Source: Heterocephalus glaber
Taxonomy: Eukaryota; Chordata; Mammalia; Rodentia; Bathyergidae
NCBI RefSeq assembly: GCF_000247695.1
Contig: NW_004624743.1
Location: 10,205,280-10,269,279, forward strand
Reading direction: 5' to 3'
DNA length: 64,000 nucleotides
The position numbers and the translations under genes are program-made. Positions 25,141 to 37,910 of this stretch are shown piece after piece (the first letter of the stretch is position 1; every line of letters starts with the position of its first letter). The notes beneath the pieces are model-generated. The model did no database searches and was not told the origin of the DNA. It saw only the letters and a program-made list of their open reading frames with translations.

Positions 25141-26270
25141 CCCAATTCAAAAACCCAATTCAAAAATGGGCATCTGAAATGAATAGACATTTCTCAGACA
25201 AAGAACTAAAAGCACCAAATAAATATATAAAAAAATGTTCAACATCACTGGTCATTCAAGAGATGCAGATGAAAACAACACTGAGATTCCACCTCACCCC
25301 AGAAAGAATGGCTGCTATCAAGAAATCAACCGATAACAAATGCTGGTGGGGCTGCGGGGAGAAAGGAACCCTTCTCCATTGTTGGTGGGAGTGCAGACTG
25401 GTGCAACCACTGTGGAAATCAGTATGGAGATACCTCAAAGAACTAGGGCTGGAGGTCCCATTTGACCCTGCTATTCCTCTGCTGGGGATCTTCCCCAAAG
25501 AATTAAAAGAATCATACCACAGTGATATATGCGCACCCATGTTTATAGCGGCACAGTGTGTAATAGCTAAAGCTTGGAAACAGCCCAAGTGCCCATCAAC
25601 TGGAAACTGGATAAAGAAGATGTGGTTTTTTTATAAAATGGAGTACTACTCAGCCATAAAGAATGAGATGCTAGAGACATTTATAGCTAAATGGATATGC
25701 ATATTGAGGCCATCCTCATAAGTGAAATAAATAGGACATACATTTGTAAATACTGAATAATTTCTCTAGGATTAAAATGATCAAAACGAATAATTGATAA
25801 TTTGAAATAGGAAGAAAAGGTCCAAAGGGGTAGGGGTGGTGGGAAGGGATGGGGAAAGGAAAGAAGGGAAAGGAAAAAATTATGAGAAAAGAAAAAAAAA
25901 TGGAAGCAAAGTCTTTGTAAATAGGGAAGGGTAGAGGGGGTGAAGGGTGCACAGGTAATGGGGGAAAAAATAAGAACCAAGATACATCATGTACAGATAC
26001 AAGCACCCAATGATAAATGTAAACATGTTATATACCTAAAATGTACCAATAAAAGAATTTAAGGAAAAAAAAATATGAGAAAATGAAAAATGTAAACAAA
26101 GTCTTTGTAAATAGGGAGAGATGGAGGGGTGGAAGGGAGGGCAAGCAAATGGGGAAAAATTAAGAACCAAGAGAGATTATGTAAAGGTGCTAATTTCCAA
26201 TGATGAATGTCATTATATTGTATACCTAAAATGTACCAATAAAATTAATTTTTAAAAAAACAAAAATCAA
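25141..26270 (+). mobile_element. L1 3' fragment: well-kept ORF2 C-terminus and duplicated 3' UTR
   Basis: A 180-codon open stretch (25179-25721) reads as the end of L1 ORF2: [80 protein letters not shown] and [20 protein letters not shown]. The frame ends slightly abnormally (ICILRPSS, stop). The element is 5' truncated, so endonuclease and most of the reverse transcriptase are absent. Two tandem copies of the 3' UTR end follow, each with CCTAAAATGTACCAATAAAA. It is better preserved than the other L1 pieces here, so probably younger. Confidence 0.95.
25873..26256 (+). repeat. Tandem duplication (two ~190 bp units) of an L1 3' end
   Basis: AAAGTCTTTGTAAATAGGGA occurs with a 190-base period (GTCTTTGTAA at 25911 and 26101). 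ATTAAGAACCAAGA-like and AAAATGTACCAATAAAA blocks recur at the same spacing. The units differ by scattered substitutions. Confidence 0.9.
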
Positions 26271-26394
26271 AAAACCAGTAAGTTATAGTGGGATCAGGGA
26301 GCAACTCTAGAGCTCTTAGAATGTGTTTTTGCTGTCCTGCTCCTCAGCAAATAGTAATATTCTTAAATATTTGTTCAATAAAACATTGATGAAA

Positions 26395-27905
26395 GAAATT
26401 CAAGAGGACACAAATAAACAGAAAATATCTTGAGTTCTTGCATGGATTAGAGGAATTATTATTGTTAAAATGCCCATACTAGTTCAGAAAATCTATAGAA
26501 TCGGTGCAAAGCCCATCAAAGAATCAATGGCATTATTCACAGAAATGGAAAAGCAGTCCTAAAAAGACCCCCAACAGCCACAGCAATTATTAGCAAAGGA
26601 GCTGGAGGCATTGTACTCCCTGAGTTCAAAATACACTTCAGAGCATTGATAACCACAGTAGCATGGGTTGGTGTAAAACAGACATATACACCAATGGAGT
26701 AAAATGGAGAACCTAGAAATCTCGGCTTTCACAGCCAGATGATTTCTGACCAAGGCACAAAAATACACACTGGGGAGAAGATAAAAGAGTCCATAAGCGG
26801 TGCTGGGAAACTGAATGTCCATGTGCAGAAGAATGAAAGTAGACCTCTGCTTCTCATTACATGCGGTTAAGTGGAAAAAGCCTTAAATATAAGATATAAA
26901 CTATGGAACTGCTAGAAGAAAACGTAGGGAAAATGCTTCATGACATTGGTCTGAACAAGGATTTTTTGCATAGCACCTGAGACACACAAGCAACAAAAGC
27001 AAAAATAGACAAATGGAATTACCACAAACTAAAAGCTTCTCCACAACAAAAATAATTAGCAAAGGGTAGAGACATCCTATGAAATGGAAGGAAACATTTG
27101 CAAATTATAGCTCTGACAAGAGATTGAGATCCAGAATACAGAAGGAACTCTAGATACTCACTATCTAAAAAACCAAATTATCTGATTTTAAAAGGAGGCA
27201 AATGACCTGAATGGATAGTCTTGAAAACACAAATGGCCAACACATCACTAATTACCAGGGAAATGCCAATCAGAACCACAGTGAGATATCCCTCCCTCCA
27301 TTAGCTGTAGAGAAGGGAAACTCATCCACTGCTGGTGGAGACATCAGTTAGAACAGCCATTATAGAAAACAGTCTGACATTGCCTTAGAAAACCAAAACT
27401 AGAATTACCCGGTGATCAAGCAAGCTCGCTAATGGAGCACATGCCCAAGGAAAAAGAAACCAGTAAAAAGAAGAGACCTCCTCCATACATCCATGTTCAC
27501 CGTGGCATGTTCACAAGAGCAGTATTTGGAATCAACCTAAATATTCAGCAGTGGATGAATGAACAAAGAAAAGTGAAGATGATGCAGCCACACAAAAGGA
27601 GGAAATCCTGTCAAAACAGTGTGGCCAGACCTGGAGGCTGTCGTGTTAAGGGACAGAAATTCAAAGAGCCTGTGGTCTCACTCTTATGAGAAATCTTAGC
27701 AGTGGACCTTGGAGGAGAAGAGAGTAGAAGAGTGGCTACCAGGAACTTGGGCGGATGATCAGTGGGTATAAAGTGGCAAATAGGGAGGAAAGTTCTGGGC
27801 TTCTATCATACTCAGGGTGATGACAATTGTCAGGAATGTGCTGGAGATTTCTGAGTAGCTAGAAGAGACGTTTTTGAATGCTTCCACCACAAATGATGAA
27901 TGCCT
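26395..27905 (+). mobile_element. Older L1 fragment (ORF2 C-terminal region and 3' UTR)
   Basis: GAAAAGCAGTCCTAAAAAGA, GAGGCATTGTACTCCCTGAG, ACAGTAGCATGGGTTGGTGT and AATGGAGAACCTAGAAATCT follow L1 ORF2 order. Later blocks (AATTACCAGGGAAATGCCAA; GAGACATCAGTTAG) reach the 3' UTR, ending near TTTTTGAATGCTTCCACCAC. Many stops are present. It appears to be a different, older subfamily than the element just before it. Confidence 0.75.
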
Positions 27906-29530
27906 GCCAGGCAGCTTTTTCTGGACTTGTGAAGAAAAGAGGTTTGTTTAGCTGCCAGTCCCAGAGGACCAGAGTCCCGAGAGTGTAGTGCAGGCTCCGT
28001 GCTGGGCTCCACTTGGCAGCCCCACTGCATGGCAGGCAGGACAGTGGCACTGCACACAGGAGCAAGGTCACACCTGGAGCCAAGAAGCAGAGGGAGCGGC
28101 GAGGCCAGGTCTCTCTTCAACAACAGCGTTCTCTCAAGAACCCAGAACTCCCTCGTGCTCCCTGGACCTCAGGAGCACCCCACTTCCTGACGTCTGCCAG
28201 CCCCAGATGGCATCCAGTCCATAGCAACGGAAGGGGGACTGGGTGTGCGAGCCACCCTGACCGTATCAGGACACAGTGTGCACACCATGTGGAAGCTTGT
28301 CACTGGGGGGCACGGAGGCCACCCTCGAGGCCAAAAGGCCCCTGAGCCAGGAGCCCAAGGGAGTCGGTGCTCTGCCAAACAAAGATCCCTGGAGTCAGCA
28401 ATGTCCCGAACGCAAGGGTTTATTGAGCACCTGTCACATTCTCAGCAAGATGGAGGGGAGTTCACCGAGGCGTACACTGGAAGCTGGAGGTGCCACTGAC
28501 AGTGCACCTGGCCGACACGCTGTGAGAACACGGGGGAGCTGGGCAGCAAGAATCGGACGCCAGGACAGCCCGGGGCTCTGAGGAAGGTGCGGGGCGGAGT
28601 CACAGCGGGGGCGGAGTCACGGCGGGAGCCGGAAGACGGAGCTGAGAGCAGCGGGCCGCACCCCTGTGCCCTGGGGAATTTGACACAAACGCGCCGTGCT
28701 AATCTGATAGTGGTGTGCAAACGTGCTAGTCCTATGGTGGTAAAAATATATACTTCTTTATGGTACTTTTTAGAAAGTATGTTTTTATCAGTTTCTTGAA
28801 AGCGTTTACAAGCTAAGTTTTTTGGCCGACAGAAGCATAAGGTGGCTTCTCTCCTGGTCACATCAGAGATCCCCTCACACCCCATAAATACGCACACTTA
28901 TTATGGTGATAAAAACAATTTTCTAAAAAAGCCCGGGTATCCAGATTAAAATGGGAATTCGGCAACAGAGCGAGACGCGGCTGTATCATCCACAACTTGG
29001 GGGAGTAACCCCACATCTCCCGCTCACCAGCCTGGTTTTCACAGCGGATAAAAGTGACGTTGCTATTTTCAGATTTTCTGATTAAAATTTTACATGTCGT
29101 CCGAGGAAGTGTGCAGTGTATTTTAAACAGAAGAAGACTGAATCCAGCGAGCAGCGTCCTAGTGACCCCAGTCGTGCTTAGGAAAGCAGTTAGTGCGGCG
29201 GGCGGAGTTGTCGGTACCCACAGATGGGTGGAGGCAAAGGCCAGCGCGGGCTGCCCTGCAGGGACGCGGGGAATAAGCCGGAGCCTGGGGCCTCATTCGG
29301 TGGGCAGCGCCTCTGTAAAACGCGGTGAGTAACTAAAAGTCGAGTTACGCCGCTACCAGGTGGTTTCTCCTCCTTTGAGAAATCATCACCATTGCTGTGA
29401 GGACTTTTCATTTAGCCTCTCTGACACCTCCATCACTGGCAGGGGGCCAGGGCCTCACTCTCCTAAGTGCAGACCCCGCTTCCTGCTCATGCTTGTCGCT
29501 GGCTACAGATGCAGCCGGTACTTGCACTTG
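27906..29530. other. Unique intron with small CpG-rich patch, no gene recognised
   Basis: 28560-28650 has a short CpG-rich patch with two repeats of GGGGCGGAGTCAC-like sequence. Overlapping short open frames on both strands show no family signature. 28700-29200 is ordinary intron sequence. Confidence 0.5.
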
Positions 29531-30255
29531 ACACATTTCCATTCTTTTTATTCCCCTTTTCTCCCCTCCTTCCGACTCTAGGGCCCCCTTTCCCCTTTCT
29601 CCTATCAGTTATCATTTCTAGTATTATTATTTAGCTCATGTTTGCAACAGTGATTCCATTCTTTGTGGGTATTTGGTTTGTGCACATGACGCCTCTCAAG
29701 TCTTTTATAAGGGCTGGGGATTTAGCTCAGTGGTGCCGCTGCCTGCCTCAAAAGCAAGGTCCTGAGTTTGATCCAGGTACCCAAAAAAGTCTTTTATATC
29801 CCGCTCCGCTCCCTTCCTCCCCACACCTTAGGATTCTCACACCCCATCCCATTTGCAAAAGATCTGTCACCCTGATTCTTTATAGCGATCTTCTATTCTG
29901 TTCTTTATTTGCACTTTGCATTACTCAAGCCATACAGTATTTAAACTGTGTGTCTGATTTATTTCACTCAGCATTATGTTTTCCATTTTCCTACAAATGT
30001 CTTGAATTTATCCTTTATAGCCAAGTACTATTCCATTGCGTATAGAAACCACATTTTCTTTATCCATTCATCGGTAGAGAGACACACAGGCCACTTCCAA
30101 GATTTCGCTGTTACAAATTGTGCCACTGGAAACATGAGTGTGCATGGGTCACTGTGGTAGGAAGGCTGTGACTCTTTCAGGAGGACACCTAGAAGGGGAA
30201 GTGCTGAGTCAGGTGGAATTTCTGGTTTTAGTTTTTTGAGGACTCAGCGTGCTGA
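29531..30255 (-). mobile_element. L1 3' fragment, split by an ID element
   Basis: Starts with the antisense L1 end (CCATTCTTTTTATTCCCC). Further in, TTATAGCCAAGTACTATTCC, TTTCTTTATCCATTCATCGG and TGGAAACATGAGTGTGCATG are antisense ORF2 C-terminus. Stops break the frame. Confidence 0.85.
29710..29786 (+). repeat. ID SINE inserted in L1
   Basis: AGGGCTGGGGATTTAGCTCA to TGATCCAGGTACCC. AAGTCTTTTATA at 29698-29709 and 29787-29798 is an exact 12 bp target duplication. Confidence 0.95.
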
Positions 30256-32079
30256 TTTGGTTTTACCGGTTTACACAAGGTTACTATAAGAACGGAAGAG
30301 AAGAAAGGCTCACTCCAAAGCCACAAACTTTTCTTCAGAAAAGGAAATAATATTTATGCCAGCAATGTCACATGGGCCCCAATTTCTTCTAAGCTATTAC
30401 TTAACATTTTGGGTTTATTGCAATCACAGATTTTAAACATGAAGAATAAAAATTGCTTCTGTGTAGAAAATTTCAGATAAAAATAAAAAAATAAATAACT
30501 GCATCTGGAGCCTAAAGCTGAGATCAGAAATGACTGTGCCCTGCCTGAGGCCCGTGTGCCTGGCCCTGCCGGAAGCTGCTGCCCTGACAGTCACAGCAGT
30601 GCCCCTGCTCCGCAGCTGTGTCCGTGGAATCAGATGGGTGGAGAGGGACATGAAAAGAGAAAGATGACCCTGAGATCTTGCTGGACATTCCTCTTGGATT
30701 CTCATAGCTCTGTCGAGTACCTATCATGTCACCATGGTCAGACACAGCAAGATGGTCTGATTAGTCAGAGGAACGCGAGCATCCACTCCGAGGCGTGGAG
30801 CGGGGAGAGGGAAGGGCAGGCACCTTCCAGTGCTCTGGTACCAAGCAATCTGGTCTTACGAGAGAACACAGAGCATCGGGACATGGAAGAGTACGAGTCA
30901 TCCTGCCCCGAGCCTGATGCCACTCTGAAGGGTGACTCGAGGGAGGCCTCCTGGTGGGAAGCTGGCGGCAGCATCGGGGACTGGCTCTAAGGACCCCATC
31001 CGCTGCGCAGGGAGCAGGCTGCTCAGGCTTGAGGCTCCTGGAAAAACAATCCATTTGGGTGTTAGCATTCGCAGAGTTTTTCACTGTCCATGTCTAACCT
31101 GTTCATACTGAGTCCATTGTGCATCTCTGTAATGGCCTGCAAATATGTTTTACCTTTTTCCTCCCTTATTCATGCAGAGCTAGTTACATACCAGATAAGG
31201 CAGCATTTTAGTAGACATGGGATATCTGACTACTCAGAATTGTGGGCAGCGTAATACGCGGTGAACTGAAATACTGTATCCGTTCTTTTTAAACTTGAGA
31301 CCACGCTGTATGATAGGCCCACATTGTTCTTCTCTCCACCTTTCCACGTAACACCAGCAGTAGAATACACTTCGGGAATTCAAAGGCGAGCTGGATTCTT
31401 GCTCTTTGGTGCTGTGGCTTCCTTCCAGGCAGCTGTGGGTGGTAGAGTTGGAGACACGGGCATCCTCAGGAGTGCAGTCGTCTTTTGGGGGCGCACCCGG
31501 GGTTGCTGCCCTGCGCGTTGCTTCAAACTCAAGTAGGGAAAGGGTGTAGGGCTGGCGTCCCGCACATGTTCAGAGCAGCCAGGCTGGAAGACCTGGAATC
31601 AGCATTCGGAAACATAGTCAGCACTCGCACGCCTCCTCTCCCTGCTGTCTTTTGTGTCTGCTGTGTCTGCTGTGTCTGCTGCCGGCGGCGCCCCCTTTGG
31701 GGTCAGCGGCAGAGCTCAGAGCCCAAGAGCCAGACCCTGACCGCCCAGCTCCCCCTGGTGCAGAGTCTGAGCCAGGGGCTGTGTGGCTCAAAGTCATCGG
31801 AGCTGTCATGCCCTGGGGACCAAGGACAGAGGTGCGGGCTGAGGGTCATCCCACCGAAACCTCGGCTGCGCGGGGCGAGTGGGACCTGCCAGATTTGGCA
31901 GAAATGACTAGGACGCCCGTGCACCCTTCGCATCGCCTGTGTCCTCCCCTCTCGGTGCGGTGCTCCCGGTGCCGGCCCCAGGCTGCAGGGGGGAACTCAT
32001 TTTAGGTTTGTGGAGGCGGCAGGAAAGGCGAATGAGTCTGTTGACATTACATATAGCTTGACATTTTGTGGTTTAGGTG

Positions 32080-32222
32080 AGCCGGGTCTGGCTGCGCACC
32101 CCTGTAATCCCAGCACCCTGGAGGCTGAGGCAGGAGGATCACCAGCAGTTTGAGGCCAGCCTGGGCTACACAGTGAGGTCAAGGCCAGCCTGAATTACAG
32201 TGAGACTGTCTCAAAAACCAAA
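32080..32222 (+). repeat. B1 SINE with internal duplication
   Basis: TGTAATCCCAGCACCCTGGA, then GAGGCCAGCCTGGGCTACAC followed by a second similar block AAGGCCAGCCTGAATTACAG, as in duplicated B1. Ends GAGACTGTCTCAAAAACC. Confidence 0.92.
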
Positions 32223-32722
32223 ATAAAACAAAATGCCAAATACAGATTGGGTTCCATTTTCCCCCTGACTTACAGTAAAATGAATAAGATTGTTATTATG
32301 TTTATGCATAATAATGCGGGGAAGGATTGAGCTCATACCACGCATGTGGTAACTGATTGCTAATGGTGGGGAAGTTGTAATATCTGGAATAGTTTTCACC
32401 ACCCAGCAAACTCACTTAGAAAAATACCGAACTCTGTCCCCCTCCACCGTCCCTAAGTCCATATGCTGTCTTAATATTGTTTCTCTTTATGGGTTTATCT
32501 GCAATTTAATATTAATAATACTTTTGTTTAAAGTGTAAACTTAAATGAAAATGCATTGCAGAATTCACTTGGCATGAAAATTGCACTATGCTCTACTATA
32601 GGAAGACAGATAGAGGAATATGTTTTCCTTAATGCAGCTGTTTAAACCCAAACTGTTATTTCCTCTTTACTCTGAGTCTTTATAAATTGAGTCCTTTGAA
32701 AAAAAATTTTAAAACTTGATGT

Positions 32723-32912
32723 TGCCAAGGACGGTGGTGTGTGCCTGAAATCCCAGCACTCTGGGAAACTGAGGCAGGGGGTCTCAAATTCAAGCCCCAT
32801 CTGGGCAAATTAGTGACTTAGTGAGACCTTGTCTCACGATAAAGAAAGGTTAGGGATGTAGGTCAGTGTGACGGCCTGGCTTCAACCCCAAATACTAAAG
32901 AAAAAAAAAGTC
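32723..32912 (+). repeat. B1-dID composite SINE
   Basis: A B1-like part (ACGGTGGTGTGTGCCTGAAA; ATTAGTGACTTAGTGAGACC; TTGTCTCACGATAAAG) is joined to an ID-like tail (AGGGATGTAGGTCAGTGTGA, TTCAACCCCAAATACTAAAG) and an A tail. Confidence 0.82.
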
Positions 32913-35900
32913 AGTGTGTTTAAAGTACTTCTCTAAGCTGCTGCTTCTATTCTGGATGGGCCAAGAAATACATACATGCACAACAATACATGCACATAAA
33001 TTCACAGGTGACTAAAAATGTGTGTTAAATAAGAGTATCATCTTTGGAAACAAAGTTGGGCACACAAGCAAAAAAATACTGAAATCGTAAGTATTGGCTT
33101 AGGCTTTGTTTATGAATGATAAGCATCTACATAATGAGTAACATCTGTATCCTTCGACTAATAAAGCCAAGGAGCAGACACATTGGACTGTACGCCAGGG
33201 ACACTGACTTTCACTGCATGACATGAAATGATTTATAGAATCTCATTGCCATCTCATTGCTCGCCAGAGTAAATTAGGGACTGAGCCGGCAGAGAAGACA
33301 CCGCCCTGTCCGTTGAAGCAGTGAGTACAGCCCTGGGTGGAGACACCTAAAATGCAGTCCAGGGAAGGTGGAGCTGTTAGGGTCAACTCACGGAGACAGA
33401 TTCACAGAGAAGACCTTGGCAACAAGCATGCATTCCTGCTCCGCTACCTGTGTCCTCTTTGTCATCACCTCTCTACCCAGAAGTCGGCCACCAGCCCTCT
33501 TCAAGCCTGCCAGGGTCACCTTGTCCCTTAAATAAAGCTTAAATGACCTCAAGTCACAGCCTTGTGTGCGGTCGGGTTGTGCACATCCAACCAGGCGTTT
33601 GCAGCGCTCAGGTGGAGCTCTGCTCTCCTCCACACCTTGATTCTGGGCTCCGTCTCAGGCTGGTGTCACAGAGGAATGAAGAAACTGAAACACCCCATAC
33701 CTTTTCATAGACATCCAGTTAGGAAGTGCAAGGGCTGACATGTCAGAAAGTAGAAGGGGAGGGCACAGGCTTACTAAACAAGACGATGACCTAGGGTATC
33801 GAGAATGCTGCGAGGAAGGCTTGAAAGAAGGAAAACAAGGAATGAACCAGCATCTGTTAGTTGCATCTGGCTAAAAATAGAGAAAATAATGACTCCTGAC
33901 AAGATTTGGAAACATGCAGACTGTCTGTAATACAAGAAAAAACAATTACCCACGAAAGTAGGAAAGGGAACAAGTTAGTCATGTGATTACAAAACCCTCA
34001 GCAGGTCCAACCGCAGGGGAAGGCTCTCCTGGATCCGGAGGCCTGGCAGGCTGGGAATTCTAAGGGACACACTCTCCTCGCCCTGTAGAGAAAGCGCGTC
34101 CACGGGGCCTTCTGCTCCCTGTCGGCCAGGTCTACCCTGGAAGGGTGGCTGCCAGCGGTCAACCAACTCCTTCCACAGCCCGCTGTGCACATAGCATTCA
34201 GGCTGCTCATTTCCTACAATCAGTTTTTCCAAGAATTTGTTCCCAGCCTTAGTTCAGAAACTATTCTCAAATGTTACTCACAGTTTCCTAACAGCCCACC
34301 TCACTTTCCTGTGATCCAGACCTCAAACTCCTTGGATACAAACCTGTCCTTTGGTTGGACTGGAGGGAATTCTGATTAGTGAGCCCCCCCAAAAAGAAAA
34401 ATAGGATATAGTTCATTTTTCTAGGCATCTTTAAATATATGTGGTCAATTTTATTATGTACCTTAGAAATCTCAGTCAGAAAAGACTGCTCAGAAAATTA
34501 GAATAATTCCTGGTGGCTATAAAGGAAAAACTCAGTGGGAATTGAAAACAAGAAGGTGTTTAGAGCATGAGCTCTGACTTGGGAATGCTGCAGTGGCATA
34601 GACTGTGCTGTCTACTTTCCGTGGCCTGAATGGCATCAGGAGAGCTCTCCATAGTGGCTTCCCCTGGACCTGGGGCTACCACCTTAGACAACTGGCTTCT
34701 CCCCTGGACCTGGAGCTTACCCTGTGGTCCCACTTATCTGAAAATGTGTTTTGCAAGTGTTGCTGGACTCCCTCACCCTTGAAAGTCATTGTGTTTGAGG
34801 GCTATGGATGAGGTCACACCTGGCCAGGTGTGTGCAAGGGGCAGGGACCTGCAGCGCCTCAGGTCAGGGCAGGGGGTGCTGCCTGAGAGGCAGGGGCAGT
34901 GTGCTGTGGGACTCAGGCCTCCCAGTGACCCACCACACACTGACGGGTGGGTGATAACCAAGGACACTCTCGGTTCAGGGCCACTGCCCATGAGAGGTCA
35001 TAACTTACAGGTCTCAAGAAACAGAAAAGGAGACAGCTGTTTTTCCTGCAAGAATCAGCCATCAGGCAAACAAGGAGAATCGAAAAGGAGATTCCTAGGA
35101 GCCAGTAGCTTGTTTCTACCCTCCAGGGCTCTGCTCTGCCTGTTCTATTCTTAAGCAAGATGGGGCATCATTAGCTGGGGTTCTGCTTTCAAGGATCCTT
35201 CTCTAAGACAAAGGGAATTTCTAGGAAGTCCTTCCAGCGGGCAGCTGAGAAGTCTCTAATGGTTACCACAGGAGTGTGGGTGGCGGACAGTCACACCCGT
35301 GACCTAGCACTATAGGAAATCTTTATACTCCTGCAGCAAGTCACGACAGGTTCAGTAATTGTCCCCGAACTGATGTGGGATGACATTTTTTGAGGCAAAA
35401 ACTAAGACTGCGAAACCTACACGTGTTCCTTCATCTATATCTGAATTCATCTAAGCACGATTATACATCATTCAAATGAAAAAATCAAGTATTTGAAGCC
35501 AGTGTATGACTAATGGTAGCCAATACTAGAACTGTCGTCCCTACAGAAATACATTAGACTGTTAATGTTTGCCTGTTTTCCTTTGTCATGGGCCTTTACC
35601 TAGAAGAAGTGGGTCGCACTGCATACACAGGAGTGTACAGAGAAGGGCTCCCTCCCCGTGTCCCCCGAATTAAAGTCTAAAAGCAGAAATTCACCCTGAC
35701 AGCCCTTTGCAGGTCAGAGTATGTTTGGAAATATCTCTTAAGATGTGTCTTGTTCACACAAGGGCTACATTTAGCAGATCAAAGTTCTTTCATAATATAT
35801 CTGTGTCTCAATGTAAAAATCAAGGCACTATTTTCTCAAATTCCAAGAACAGGGATTTCTCCAATTGCTTGGATTTTGGATTTTGAGGTTTTCTCCTAAA

Positions 35901-37035
35901 CAGGTTATATGTGTGCTTTTCATATGTTCGCTTTCTTGAGTTTTCTTCAAAGTCCAGCATTTACAGCTTTATTATAACCTTGATTTACTCTTAGGAATGG
36001 AGAGAAAATTAGGAAAAATAGATGAGATCCTCCTTGCTATTAAGGTTTCTTGAAATTAAAAGTATAGTCTTATGACTTTCAGAAAGTATGTCCTTCATAA
36101 GGGTACCTGCCTCAAAGCATCATTTTAGATAATGACAACCTTGTCAACAGCCTTCAATTTTGAGATTGTCATAAAAAAGATTTTGTGTGAAGAACAAGCA
36201 TCCATTATGAGTAAAAAGTTTCGATTATATCTCTAAGACCATTTTCCTGGTAATCATAGTGTAACCAGAATACAAACATTCATGCCTAATGTGTTCATGT
36301 TGGGACCTACTGTTTCCATTAAACTCCGAGAGTAACAGGTACAGTCATGCAGGGTAGCTTCACACTGGACAGTTGCCTTCGTGTCCCAGAGAGTGAAAGC
36401 CCTGGAGGAAGCATACAGCTGAGGAATGATCAAACTGCCATCCAGTCAGCCAGAAGCCAAGATGCTGGAGGGGACAGAGCAAGGCCCTGAGAATCCTCAG
36501 ACGTGTGTGTCAGGGGTGCTCCCCCTGTATGCTCCCCAGGGATGAGTAGGCCAGGAAGAGGGAGCAGGAAAGTTGAGGCAGAGAAAGGCTTTGTTCTCCG
36601 CTCCTCACAGTTACACAACCCTTCATCACGTATTTCCTATGGTAGGCTCATCCCAGGAAGAAAAACCCAGAAAGAGAGAGACAGAGAAGGAGGAAGGCAG
36701 GGAAAAAGGAAGAGGGAGAGGTGAAAAGTAAGAAGTGAGCAAGGAGGACAGAGGACAGGCCCGGCACCCCGTGCAGGCGCAGCCTCGGCTCTGTGCCCTT
36801 CCCCCTGAGGACCCGAGAGGTCAGAGAGGTCCATGCAGACGCAGGCCCGACAGGCCTTGACAGGACGCAGTGAGGACAAAAGTTAAGGCCCGCTGCTTCC
36901 CTCCGTCATCCAGGGGAGCGATAGGAAGGGCCTGGGACCCCTGCCCACGGCCCAGCAGGAAATCTGAAATAGGAGCTTGGCGCGACCGAGTCAGTGATTC
37001 CCAAAGCATGGTCCAGGGAACACTGGTCCTCTAGT
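32913..37035. other. Unique intron, nothing recognised
   Basis: The longest repeat-poor block before exon A. 35340-36340 is AT-rich; 36650-36730 is a purine-rich AGAG/GGAAG stretch. No splice-flanked coding block or repeat family could be recognised. Confidence 0.45.
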
Positions 37036-37081
37036 GTGCTTGTGTGTGTGTGTGTGCGTGCGTGTGTGTGCGTGTGCGTGT
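37036..37081 (+). repeat. (GT)n microsatellite with GCGT interruptions
   Basis: About 45 bases of alternating TG with several CG steps. Confidence 0.97.
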
Positions 37082-37583
37082 AAAAGAAAGGGCAGGGTGC
37101 ATTTGTCATTTCAGTCTAGAAAGGATGGGTTAAACAAAACTCACTTGGTGCTTGAGGATGAATCCAGGTGCTCTTCACCTCAACTTCTGCCGTACATAGT
37201 CTGGTCCTACTTAGAGATGAGCGGGGGGAGAGAGGTTGAAGAGCCGACCCGCACGGGGTTAACGCCGGGACGCAGTGCCGCTCCGCTCCGCAGCAGCAGC
37301 ATCCGGATGCCCGCATTGCCTCTGTGGCTCCCAGAGCCGTTTTAAACGCCTGCCGGGTACCCTGCGCCTCTGAGAGCCGCACTGTGCTCTGCGCACTTGC
37401 GTCTGAACGGCACCTTCTCTAAGGTCTGAGCCTTCGCAGACCCTGCAGTGGGGAGACTGCGTCCTGCAGCCTTCAACAAGCGCGGATGTAGGAAACCAAA
37501 CAGTGGGTTTGCCAACATCCAGATAAAAAGAAGTAGCGCAGCTTGGTGAAGGGATGGATTCTGAATTTAGAGAATATTTCTTT

Positions 37584-37646
37584 GAGCTCGGCATGGCGGC
37601 CAGCTGAAATCCCAGTACTTGGGGAGCTGAGGCAGGAGGACCGAGA
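37584..37646 (+). repeat. B1 SINE, 5' half only
   Basis: GCATGGCGGCCAGCTGAAAT, CCCAGTACTTGGGGAGCTGA and GGCAGGAGGACCGAGAG; it stops about 110 bases before exon A. Confidence 0.75.
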
Positions 37647-37752
37647 GTAGAAGAAAGGAGAAGGGGCTCAGGGGGAGGCAGGCAGGGAGGGAGGGGCAGC
37701 GGGCAGCAAGTCAGCCTCACTAAGCATCTGCGCGCTCCCCCCCCTCTTCCAG

Positions 37753-37910
37753 GTGCTGCATCCCCAACGTGTACACGGCGCTGTTCGCGGCGGGCCTGGC
37801 GCCCCTGGCCTGCCTGGTGGTGGTGTTGGTGGTGTTCGTGCACGCCTACCAGGTGAAGCCGCAGTGGAAGGCCTACGACGACGTGTTCAGAGGGCGGACC
37901 AACGGCGCAG
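37753..37910 (+). CDS. ADGRV1: ADGRV1 internal coding exon A: TM5 and third intracellular loop
   Basis: ADGRV1 is a giant adhesion GPCR of inner-ear hair-cell ankle links and photoreceptor periciliary membrane; its loss causes Usher syndrome 2C in people. This 158 nt exon holds 52 whole codons plus one split base at each end. It reads [20 protein letters not shown], then a long hydrophobic run (TM5), then [20 protein letters not shown] and NGA, the basic third intracellular loop. From memory of the human protein nearly all residues match, including the [14 protein letters not shown] block. A C-rich pyrimidine tract and AG at 37751-37752 form the acceptor (phase 2). The donor is GTGCGC at 37911, unusual at +4 and +6. 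The last base G joins AA of exon B to make the Glu of AEIP. All but two of the 52 codons end in G or C. No stop or frameshift is seen. The start of the protein lies far upstream, so this is only a fragment. Confidence 0.96.

Larger units (their letters stand above)
1..37752 (+). other. ADGRV1: ADGRV1 intron upstream of exon A (3' part, over 37.7 kb)
   Basis: The whole left part of the window is intron, if the gene is arranged as in other mammals. I looked for the preceding coding block (TM3-TM4 and second extracellular loop) and did not recognise it, so the previous exon should lie before base 1. Besides the repeats listed separately, the larger stretches where I see no gene or clear repeat are 591-2680, 7723-8640, 8769-9601, 9711-11916, 13640-15600, 15671-17544, 17831-19596, 20976-22884, 23606-25140, 27906-29530, 30251-32079 and 32913-37035. 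These look like old unique intron. Confidence 0.85.

Noticed and set aside
25179..25721. 180-codon plus-strand ORF as an independent gene
   Set aside because: It is the C-terminal end of L1 ORF2, with a 5'-truncated element and L1 3' UTR following.
30556..30990. 144-codon plus-strand open frame
   Set aside because: No family resemblance and an overlapping minus-strand frame of similar length; likely chance in GC-moderate sequence.
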